Positions 42,884-52,700 of a DNA stretch of 63,854 nt are shown here, in pieces; positions within the stretch are counted from its first letter, which is position 1; each line of letters opens with the position of its first letter. The position numbers and the translations under genes are program-made. Origin of the DNA: Planctomycetota bacterium (GTDB lineage: Bacteria > Planctomycetota > Planctomycetia > Gemmatales > Gemmataceae). Below the pieces are notes generated by a model. That model had not been told where the DNA came from. It worked only from the letters and a program-made list of their open reading frames with translations, and did no database searches. The stretch covers positions 1-63,854 of the forward strand of contig JACPPF010000086.1 in the NCBI GenBank assembly GCA_016191165.1, given 5' to 3'.

Positions 42884-43531
42884 TCAAACCACAAGCTTGG
42901 CAACGCGGTTCCATAGGCTCTGGTTTTTTCGCGCGATTTGCTCGGCGGGCATATCGCGCGAGAATTCGATTGCCAAGCATTGACGGCGCAACGCATTGCG
43001 GCGATCGGCATGCGAAGGTCGGCGTGGCTTCTTGGCCCACGGACTGGCGCTGCGGTCCGTCAATTCCTCCTGCGGCTTGTGCCAGGCCCATAGTTCGATC
43101 AGCGTGTGCCACCACATCGTGACGTGGAAGGCCGCGATGTTGGCGTAGTAGTTGCGCACCTGTTGTTGGCCCGCGCCGTGCACTTCTTTGATGTCGTGAA
43201 AGTTCTGTTCGATGGCTGCGCGGTCTGCCACCGTTTCCAAGATTTCCTGAACGCTCGCGTCGGCCTTCGTGCAAAAATAGGCGAACCAGCCGTGCTTCTC
43301 TTTCACCAGCACCACGCGGATCTTGCCGCCCACGGGTTCATACGTCGCCAGGAACGTTTTGTACTTCTTCTTGACCTTCTTGTTGTACAACACGAATTCG
43401 CCGGTCTGCCAACCTTCGCGATGTCCCGCGCGCTTGGCCAGGCTCATTCGATCCTTGCCGTACTTGCGTGGCTGGCCGCGTTTGCGTTTCTTCGGATCGA
43501 CCACTTCAGGCACGGTCCACAACGCCGTCAC
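42884..43531 (-). pseudogene. truncated DDE transposase (IS4/IS701-like)
   Basis: 215 codons of a transposase C-terminal half. 'TFLATYEPVGGKIRVVLVKE', 'GWFAYFCTKADASVQEILET', and 'DRAAIEQNFHDIKEVHGAGQ' (the Glu of the DDE triad with following Lys) identify it. The N-terminal part with the two Asp residues is missing: in frame, a stop occurs 13 codons upstream of the first possible start (GTG at 43531), and the DNA beyond belongs to other sequence. It is therefore most likely a dead fragment. The IS family is not certain. Confidence 0.8.
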
Positions 43532-43544
43532 GGTGTATTTCCGT

Positions 43545-43880
43545 GGTGGAGCGCTATTCCAGCGCCTTCACGTTGAAGGTGGGATACTCGTGGCGGAGGT
43601 GCATCCGACGTATATCCCCGTGCGGGCGTTGAAATCCAGCGTCCGTTTGACGTGGGGCGAATCCGGTTTCGGGTTCAGCGGCGACGTGAGTCCCCTGCCG
43701 CTGGGATCTGCCCCGCCAGCGGACAAGTTCGACTCCAGCTTCGACAAGCTGGCCAATCGGATGAAAAAGTTCACCGAGAAGATCGGGCTGAAGTCATGCG
43801 CACCCTACGTCCAGGACCACGGTGCGCCAGTCGGCTATCAGCTTCGGCGTTGGCGACCGTGTTTGCCTGAGATAGAATTG
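43545..43880 (+). other. possible 3' fragment of a disrupted gene
   Basis: An open frame on the plus strand runs from inside the transposase remnant towards tRNA-Leu. After 43560 its translation looks protein-like ('GGILVAEVHPTYIPVRALKS', 'SAPPADKFDSSFDKLANRMK'), unlike the antisense part before it. It may be the end of a gene cut by the insertion. No homologue is recognised, and there is no start signal. Confidence 0.22.
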
Positions 43881-43887
43881 AGTCAAA

Positions 43888-43969
43888 GCGGGTATGGCGG
43901 AACTGGCAGACGCGCCAGACTTAGGATCTGGTACCGAAAGGTGTGGGGGTTCGAGTCCCTCTACCCGCA
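43888..43969 (+). tRNA. tRNA-Leu(UAG)
   Basis: Class II tRNA of 82 nt with a long variable arm. Acceptor GCGGGTA pairs with TACCCGC (43962-43968), discriminator A. Anticodon stem CCAGA/TCTGG closes CTTAGGA, anticodon TAG (Leu, CUA/CUG codons). T arm GGGGG-TTCGAGT-CCCTC. CCA not encoded. It lies close downstream of a transposase fragment. Confidence 0.96.
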
Positions 43970-44316
43970 ATCAGTCCGCTTCACATCTTGTCGAGTTGTT
44001 TTCACCAGCGCCGGCGGAAAAAATGCTCACGGGCGGGTCGAGAGGGGCGACGTTCCGTGCCGAGCCAACTCAATTCCCAGGCATGACATCTCAACAGGAG
44101 GCCTCGCTACCAGGCGCCCCGAAGCGGTGGCGAACGCCCCCAGCCTTTTCCCGCAAGAAGTCGAGCATGGCGGCCGCTTATAGACTGATGGATAGGGGAG
44201 TAAGTCAAACAAGCGCCAATGCAGGTTGTGCCGCGCCGCGGCCTGGAGCAACCTGGTTGGGTGAGCAAGGCAAAACGACGGATCTTTTGACCCGAGTGAT
44301 TTGAGGAAAACGACGC
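43970..44316. other. intergenic region upstream of TPR-sulfotransferase gene
   Basis: About 350 bases between tRNA-Leu and the next gene. Short open frames on both strands have no ribosome binding site and random-looking translation. It should contain the promoter of the TPR-sulfotransferase gene; none stands out. Confidence 0.5.
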
Positions 44317-46503
44317 ATGGCTGGGTCCTTGCAACGCGCCCTGGAATTCCACAAGACCGGCCACCTCGATCAGGCCGAGTTACTTTATCGCAACCTTCTC
44401 GACGACGAGCCGAACCACGCGGAAGCCCTTCACCTTTTGGGCGTGATCCTGCACCAGCGTGGGCAGGCGGAGAAGGCGGTGCGTTTCATGCGCCGCGCGG
44501 TCGAGTTGCAACCCAACGCCGCGGTCATGCACTGCAACCTGGCCGAGGCCTACCGCGCCGCCGGCAATCTGCCCGAGGCGGTCGAGCACAGCCAGAAAGC
44601 CATCCGACTTCAACCGCACCACGCCGATGGACACAACCACCTCGGCCTGGCGCTGCAAGGGCTCGGAAAGCTGGAGGAAGCCGTCGCCGCCTATCGCGCG
44701 GCCATCGGGCTGCGGCCGGATTTCGCTCTCGCCTTGAACAACCTGGGCAGCGCGCTGCGGGAACTGAAGGGGAACGACGAGGCCGAGGCTTGCTTCCGCG
44801 ACGCTCTCAGCTGGAATCCGAACCTGGCTCTGGCACACAGTAACCTGGGGCAGCTTCTGGTCGAACAGAACAGGGCGGACCAGGCCCTCCCACACTGTCA
44901 ACGGGCGGTGGAGTTGAATCCGAACTTCGCCGAGGCGCTGAGCAACCTCGGCAACGTCCTGCGCGCACAGGACAAACTCAGCGAAGCCAAGGAATGCTAC
45001 AAGAAAGCCCTCACCCTTCGGCCCAACGTGGCAATGATCCATAACAACCTCGGCCAGGCTTTGCAAGAGGAGGGCAACCTAGACGAGGCGATCGCCTGTT
45101 ATCGCAAGGCGATCGGGCTGGACCCGCGCTCGGCGCGCATCGAATGCCATCTCGCCAGCGCCCTGGCGGCGCAGGAGAAGCCGAAGGAGGCGATCGTCCA
45201 TTATCGTCGTGCCCTGGACCTTCAACCGGACTGGGCCGACGCGCACAACGGCCTGGGCCATCTGTTGCAGGAGGGCGGCGACCTGGAAGCGGCCCTGGCC
45301 TGTTTCCAGGAGGCGCTGCGTTTGAAACCGGACCTGGCCGACGCCCACGCCAACGTCGCCAATGTTCTCGCCGAGAAGGGAGACCTCGCGGGCTCCGAAC
45401 GCAGTTACCGCGAGGCGCTCAAGCACGACCCGGATTATGTCGGCGCCTACGGCGTCCTGGCGACGCACCTGCGCGACAAATTGCCCGAGGCGGACGTCGC
45501 CATCATGCGGCAGTTTCTCCAGCGCGACCATCTGTCGGACTGGAAACGCGCCCTCCTGCATCACGGGCTGGCGCATATTCACGACGCGCGCAAGGAATAC
45601 GATGAGGCCGGCGAGCACGCCCGCAAGGCAAACGCCTATCGCAAGGAAACCTGGCATCGCGAGGGCAAGGTTTACAACCGCAACGATCACGATGGGTTCG
45701 TCAGCTTTCTGATCAAGCAATTTCAACCGGCGTTCTTTCAGCGTGTCCAGGGCTGGGGCCTGGCAACCGACGTGCCAGTATTCGTCCTCGGCTTGCCACG
45801 CTCGGGAACCACGCTGCTAGAGCAGATTCTCGCCAGCCATCCGCGCGTTCATGGCGCCGGGGAGTTGACGCTGGGAAAGGACTCGTTCGACATGGTCCCC
45901 GCCCAGATCGGTCGAACCGAGCCGCCGGCGGTGGTCATGCCGGTCGTCACCAAAAAGGCGCTGCAAGAAATTGGCAAGGTTCACCTGAACAAACTGCGCG
46001 AATTCAGCCCGCAGGCCCTGCGCATTGTGGACAAGATGCCAGACAACTACCTTTGGCTCGGGTTTTTATCGGCGCTGTTTCCCAGGGCGAAATTCATCTA
46101 CAGTCGGCGTGACGTGCGCGACGTGTCGGTGTCGTGCTGGATCACGAACTTCAAGCAGATTCGCTGGGCCTGCGATACCGACGATCTCGCCGGGCGAATC
46201 AAATCACATCTGCGCATCATGGACCACTGGCGGCGCGTCCTGCCGGTGCCGCTATTGGAAATCGATTACGAGGAAACCGTCGCGGACATCGAGGCCGTGG
46301 CCCGACGCATGATCGACTTCGTCGGCCTGGAATGGGACCCGGCGTGCATCAAGTTCCACGAGACCCAACGCACGGTCCGCACCGCCAGTCTTACCCAGGT
46401 GCGTCAGCCGATCTACAAAGGCTCGGTGGAGCGCTGGCGGCTCTACGAGAAAACCCTTGGTCCCCTTTTCCGCGCCCTCGACGGAGCCGTCGAGACGATT
46501 TGA
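44317..46503 (+). CDS. TPR-repeat sulfotransferase
   Basis: 728 residues. Residues about 1-400 are roughly eleven tandem tetratricopeptide repeats of 34 residues (e.g. 'AEALHLLGVILHQRGQAEKA', 'ALALNNLGSALRELKGNDEA'). Residues about 480-728 are a sulfotransferase: the PAPS 5'-phosphosulfate loop 'VLGLPRSGTTLLEQILASHP' (492-499 core), 'RIVDKMPDNYLWLGFLSALF', and the 3'-phosphate site 'PRAKFIYSRRDVRDVSVSCW'. It probably transfers sulfate from PAPS to a protein or carbohydrate, with the TPR part binding the substrate. Human tyrosylprotein sulfotransferase shares the C-terminal family. No signal peptide is seen. GAGGAAAACG precedes the ATG. Confidence 0.94.
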   Translation: MAGSLQRALEFHKTGHLDQAELLYRNLLDDEPNHAEALHLLGVILHQRGQAEKAVRFMRRAVELQPNAAVMHCNLAEAYRAAGNLPEAVEHSQKAIRLQPHHADGHNHLGLALQGLGKLEEAVAAYRAAIGLRPDFALALNNLGSALRELKGNDEAEACFRDALSWNPNLALAHSNLGQLLVEQNRADQALPHCQRAVELNPNFAEALSNLGNVLRAQDKLSEAKECYKKALTLRPNVAMIHNNLGQALQEEGNLDEAIACYRKAIGLDPRSARIECHLASALAAQEKPKEAIVHYRRALDLQPDWADAHNGLGHLLQEGGDLEAALACFQEALRLKPDLADAHANVANVLAEKGDLAGSERSYREALKHDPDYVGAYGVLATHLRDKLPEADVAIMRQFLQRDHLSDWKRALLHHGLAHIHDARKEYDEAGEHARKANAYRKETWHREGKVYNRNDHDGFVSFLIKQFQPAFFQRVQGWGLATDVPVFVLGLPRSGTTLLEQILASHPRVHGAGELTLGKDSFDMVPAQIGRTEPPAVVMPVVTKKALQEIGKVHLNKLREFSPQALRIVDKMPDNYLWLGFLSALFPRAKFIYSRRDVRDVSVSCWITNFKQIRWACDTDDLAGRIKSHLRIMDHWRRVLPVPLLEIDYEETVADIEAVARRMIDFVGLEWDPACIKFHETQRTVRTASLTQVRQPIYKGSVERWRLYEKTLGPLFRALDGAVETI

Positions 46504-46529
46504 ACGCAACTCAGTTTTCGTTAAGCGTC

Positions 46530-46566
46530 TGCACGGCGCCGCGCGAACGCCAAGCCGCAAGCGGCG
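46530..46566. repeat. half-copy of the CCGCTTGCGG-family repeat
   Basis: The stretch ACGGCGCCGCGCGAACGCC followed by AAGCCGCAAGCGGCG matches the centre and right arm of the elements at 11403-11458 and 16229-16283; the left arm is missing. Confidence 0.6.
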
Positions 46567-46750
46567 TTGACAGCGGTCCCGGCCGATCTTGCCGGTCGCA
46601 CTGAGAAAAGAAGCCTGTCAAAATGGGAAAGAAAATTTCACGAGAAACTTTCAATTTTTCTCCTTTACATTTGCCGATGAATTGGTAGTCTTGTTAAGTT
46701 GGGTAAGTTGGAAAATAGCGCCTTCGTCCCTTTTTTTGGAGTGTGGATTC

Positions 46751-49700
46751 ATGTTTATTTCCTGGGCTCGGCTGATGTGGAAGCGGATGTGGAATGGCGC
46801 TCGCAAGGCGAAGATGGCTCCACGTTGGCGCCCGTCCCTGGAAATGCTCGAAGGACGTCTGGCTCCGGCCGTGTTCAATATCACCGACTTCACCGACGGG
46901 CTGGCTCTCAATCAGCTGCGCGGCGCCATCTCCGAGGCAAATAGCAACGGGGATATCAGCAATACCTTCAACCTGGGCGTCGGAACCTATGGTCTTACCA
47001 TTGGCAACACATTTGGGCAGGAAAATCTCAACGCCCAGGGCGACCTCGACCTGACCGCCAACGGCAAGACCTACATCTTCAACGGCGTCAGCACGGCTTC
47101 CACATTCATTGACGCCGGCGCCATCGACCGCGTCCTTCAGATCACAGGCACCGGCGTCACGGCCCGCTTCGACAGCGTGACCCTACAAAACGGCCGGGCA
47201 ATCGACGATGGCTCCGACGGCGCCGAGGGCGGATTCACCGACTCTCGCGGCGGCGGCATCCTCGTCACCGGCTCCGCGAACCTCTCGTTCACCAACGCCC
47301 TCGTCACCAACAACATAGCCGTCGGGTTTAACGGCAACAACGGCGCGAGTGGATCGTCCCCAAGCGACAACGCCAACGGCGGTGCCCCCGGCACCAACGC
47401 CGCGGGCGGCGGGCTCTACTCCGTCGCGGGCAACATTACGCTGACAAACTCCGGCTTCCAAAACAACACGGCCCAGGGCGGCAGCGGCGGCAACGGCGGC
47501 ATTGGCTTCACCGGCTCCAACCCCAGCAACGGCGGCGATGGCGGCGAAGGCGGCAACGCCCAGGGCGGCGGCATCCGCCTCGGCACCGGCAACGTCGAAC
47601 TTCACGACAACGCCTACGTCAACAGCAACTTCGCCTACGGCGGCAACGGCGGCATCGGCGGCAACGGCGGCGATAGCACCTCCGCCTACGGCGGCGCCGG
47701 CGGACTCGCCGGACGCGGCGGTAGCGGTGGCAACGCCGAGGGCGGCGGCATCTGGATCGCCGACGGCGACGTCCTCATCGATCCCTCCACCATCAATTCC
47801 AACTTCGCCGGCGGCGGCAACGGCGGTAACGGCGGCAACGGCGGAGATGCCTACGGCGGCACCGGCGCCTACGGCGGCGCCGGCGGCGCCGGCGGCACGG
47901 CCGGCGACGGCGGCGACGGCGGCTACGCCAGCGGCGGCGGCGTCTATGTCCTGCTCGGCAACGTCACCATCGATGATGCCTCCCAGGCCAATAGCAACAG
48001 CGCCAACGGCGGTTATGGTGGTTTCGGCGGCTACGGCGGCAACGGCGTGAATGGCCCGACCGTGTCCTTTGTCGGCGGCGACGGCGGCAACGGCGGCAAC
48101 GGCGGCAACGCCTCCGGCGGCGGCATCTGGGCCAGCGAGGGCGACGTCACCGTCGATAACTCCTCCACCGTCAACAGCAACAACGCCCGCGGCGGCGAGG
48201 CCGCCCGTGGCGGCGACGGCGGCAACGGCGGGTTTGGCGGCGGCAACGGCGGCGACGGCGGCGACGCCGGCAATGCCTCCGGCGGCGGCATCTGGGTCAA
48301 CTCCGGCGCCGTCCGCGTTGACAACGGCTCGCAAGTGAATAACAACAACGCCGGCGGCGGCGCCGTGGTCAGCATTACCAGTCTCATCGGCAACGTGACC
48401 GACTTCGAGGATGCCGACACCCCGACCTTTGCCACCGTGATTGCCGGTCGCTTGGTGTTCACGACTCCGGGCTACGCTCATTCGCATGGCGGGCTCACGA
48501 CGATCACCGTGGAGGTCCACGATCCAAATCCCGACACCTGGACCGTCGTTTTCACAACCGACCTCGACAACAGCGACGAGTTCAACTTTGACGGCCTGGA
48601 TATTACCTTCACCCCCCAACCCGTGGATCAGGTGCGACTCACCTCCGACCCCGATCAAAACAATACCTACCATGGCTGGTCCCCGTTGTTGCTGCAAATT
48701 GGCGAAGCCGGCGCCCGTGGCAATGGCGGTAACGGCGGCTTCGGGTCGTCCAGCGACGGCAACGGCGGCACTGGCGGCAACGGCGGCAACGCCTCCGGCG
48801 GCGGCATCTGGGTCAACACCGGGTCCGTGCTCGTGGATAACCTTTCCCAGGTCGATAACAACTCGGCCGCGGGCAACACGGCCGGCGATGGCGGCGCAGG
48901 CTTCTTCGGCACCAGCCTCGGCGGCGCCGGCGGCAGCGCGGCGGGCGGCGGCATCTGGATTAGCGACGGCGACGTCACCATTAACCAATCCTCCTCCGTC
49001 AACGGCAACGGTGCCAGCGGCGGTAACGGCGGCGCAGGCAATGGCGGCGGCTTTGCCCCCGCTCAGGCCACCTCCGCTCCCAACCCCGGACAGGGCGGTA
49101 ACGCACGCGGCGGCGGCATCTGGGCCTATGGCGGAATGGTTACCGTGGACAATTCTTCCACGGTCAACCTTAACCGGGCCAGCGCCGGCGCGGGCGCGGA
49201 CGGTTTCGATGGCGGCGAGGGTGGCGACGGCGGTACGGGCGGCAATGCCTCTGGCGGCGGTATCTGGGCCGAACTCGGCGATGTCACGGTCGATAACTCC
49301 TCCTCCGTTGATTCCAACCAGGCCATCGCCGCCCAGGGTGGTGACGGCGGGTATGGTGGCGCGGGCGGCGACGGCGGCTTTGGCGGCAACGCCGAGGGCG
49401 GCGGCATCTGGGCCAGCCAGGGTTCGGTGACCATCAATCAATTCTCCTCGGTCAACGGCAATTCAGCCTACGGCGGCGACGGCGGCGACGGCGGCGACGG
49501 CGGCTACGGCGGCAACGGCGGCTACGGCGGCAACGGCGGCTACGCCTCGGGCGGCAACGTCTGGGCCAGCGCCGGAAACGTTTCCTTCGATAACAACTCC
49601 GATGGCGGTGAAGGCGCAGCTTTCGGCGGCGATGGCGGCGATGGCGGCGACGGCGCCTACGGCGGCGGCAACGGCGGCCACGGCGGATTCGGCGGCGATG

Positions 49701-52700
49701 CCGCCGGCGGCAACATCTTTGCCTTCGATGGCGCGGTGACCCTCGATAACAACTCCGACGGCGGCATAGGCGCAGCCATCGGCGGCGACGGCGGGGAAGG
49801 CGGCTCCGGCGGGTACGGCGGCGGCGACGGTGGCGACGGCGGCAATGCTGGCTCCGCTTACGGCGGCGGCATCTGGGCCTACCAGGGCAACGTCCGCGTC
49901 GATAACAACTCCAACGTCAACTCCAACTTCGCCTCGGCTGGCTCCGCGGGCAATGGCGGTTTCGGCGGCAATGGCAACTACGGCGGGCAAGCCGGCCACG
50001 GCGGCTTCGGCGGCAACGGCGGCGGAGCCGAAGGCGGCGGCATCTGGGCCTACGGCGGGAACGTGACCATTGAAAACGGCTCTTCCGTCAATAACAACTC
50101 GGCGCACGCCGGAAGCACCGCCGGCTTTGGCGGCTTCGGCGGGTTTGCCAATGGCGCGGGTGGCATTGGCGGTGATGGTGGCGAAGGCGGCGATGGCGGC
50201 AGCGCCTACGGCGGCGGTATCTGGGCCTACGAAGGCGATGTCACTGTCGCCTACGGATCCTCCGTTGACTTCAACCGCGCACGCGCGAGCGCCGGCGGCG
50301 ACGGCGCCGAGGGCGGCTTCGGAAATTCGGGCGCCAGCGCCGGCGATGGCGGAGCAGGCGGCAATGGCGGCAATGCCTTGGGCGGCGGCGTCTGGACCCG
50401 CAACGGGAATGTCAATCTCGACTACGGCTCCTCCATCGACGGTAACCTGGCGGACGGCGGCGATGGCGGTTCCGGCGCGTCCGGCGGCAGCGGTAACTAT
50501 GGCGGCGGCAACGGTGGCTTCGCCGGCAACGGCGGCTTCGCCCAGGGCGGCGGCATCTGGGCTCTCAACGGCGATGTCACCGTCGACAACAACTCCTCCG
50601 TGGATAACAACCAGGCGGCCGGCGGGGAAGGCGGGCGCGGCGGCTTTGGCCGTTACGGCGGAAACGGCGGCGATGGCGGCCAGGGCGGCTACGCCCAGGG
50701 CGGCGGTATCTGGGCCGATGGTGGAAATGTCACTGTCGATAACTCCTCTTCCGTCAACAGCAACGAGGCTGCGGGCGGCGACGGCGGCGCCGCCGCCGAT
50801 GCCAACTCCGGCGGCAACGGCGGCCAGGGCGGCAACGGCGCGTTCGCCCAGGGCGGCGGCGTCTGGGCCTACAACGGCGATGTCACCGTCCAGAACTCCT
50901 CCTCCGTAAACAATAACCGCGCCGCAGGCGCTGAAGGCGGCTACGGCGGCAACGGCGGCGGCAATGCCATCACCGGCGGCGATGGCGGCGACGGCGGCTC
51001 CGGCGGCGATGGCCAGGGCGGCGGCATCTGGGCCTTCAACGGCGAGGTCTCCGTCGTGTCCTCCACCGTCAATAACAACGGCGCCTACGGCGGCGATGCC
51101 AACTACGCCGGCGACGGCGCCAACGGCTCCTCTTACGGCGGCGCCGCCGGCAACGGCGGCGATGGCGGCAATGCCGAGGGCGGCGGTATCTGGATCAACT
51201 CCGGCGCCGTCACGCTCACCGCCTCCACCGTCGACAATAACGCCGCCCAGGCCGGCTTCGGCACCGACGGCGGCAACGGTAACGCGAACGCCTTCGGCTC
51301 CACCGGCGGCATCCTCTACATGGTGGAGGACGGAAACTTCAGCGGGCTGTTCACCCTCGACACCACCACTGGCGCCGGCAACAACATCGGCGAATCCGGA
51401 ACCGACAGCTCAACGGACGGCCTGACCGAAACCGACGACCCCAGCGTCCTCATCGGCTCGCAATACGACCCGATCGTGCGCATCAACGCCGACGGGTCCG
51501 GGTCAACCTCCACCGGCGGCAACCAGGGCGCCGAGGGGCTGGCGTTCGATCCAACCTCCAACACCTACTACGGAATCCTCAACGAGGACTTCTTCACCTT
51601 CGACCCCGTCACCGGTAACCGGCTGGCGACCTTGGCCGGCTCGCCCGACGACGTGGAAGGTCTCGCCTACGGCGGCCCCGATACGATCTACGGCCTGACC
51701 AGCAACGCTGAAACCGACGGCGACCTCTACCGCTACACAATCAGCACCGATACCTGGGAACTCATCGCCAACACCGGCATCGAGTTCAGCAGCGCGGGCC
51801 TCGCCTACGATCCCGTTAGCGACATCCTCTACGCGAAGGGTTCGCAGGACACCAACCTTTACCAGATCAACCCCGCCACGGCCGAGGCCACCCTGGTTGG
51901 CGATACCGGCGTCTCCGGGGGCGGCGGTTTGGCCTTTGTGGCCGGCGAACCCGTCGGCAACGGCGGTAACGGCGGTTCGGCGCTGGGCGGCGGCGTCTAT
52001 TCCGGCAACGGCGGCGCCACCGTCACCGTCTACAATTCCACCGTCTCCAACAACTACGTCCAGGGCAACGACGGCGGCAACGCCGGCACGGGTGGGACCA
52101 CCGGCGGTACTCCCACTGCCGGCAACGGCGGCGATTCCCTCGGCGGCGGCATCTACACCGATGGCGGAACCCTCCGCCTCTTCAACAGCACCGTCTCCGG
52201 CAACGACGCGGACTACGGCGGTAACCCGGGCGCCAGTTCGCCGTCGGTCAACGCCGCCTCCAGCGCTCCCAACGGCGCGGTCGGCGTCTCCCAGGGTGGC
52301 GGCATCTTCGCCGGCGGCGGCAACGTCACCCTCCGCAACGTCACCATCGCCGATAACACCGCGGCCGACGAAGGCGGCGGCCTCTTCAACGCCTACGGCG
52401 GCAACCTGTCGCTCTTTAACACCATCATCGGCGACAACGACAGCTTCAACACCGACGAGGACGATTTCTCCAACCAGGGCGCGTTTGCCGCCACTCCGCT
52501 CAACAACCTGATCGAAACCCCGGATGGGCACACCATCGCCAACAACGTCAACGGCAATATCGTCGGGTTCGACCCGGTGCTCGGGCCGCTCCAGGACAAC
52601 GGCGGGCAAACCTTGACGCATCTGCCTGGTTTTAGCAGCCCCGCCATCGACCACGGCAATAACGCTCAAGCGACTGGACCGAACGGCCAGTTCATGAACC

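Noticed and set aside
47183-49441. A 752-codon open frame antisense to the giant Gly-rich gene
   Set aside because: The GGC-rich repeats on the plus strand leave the complementary strand free of stops. The translation is a monotonous Ala/Val pattern with no start signal; the sense frame has the export motif and domains.
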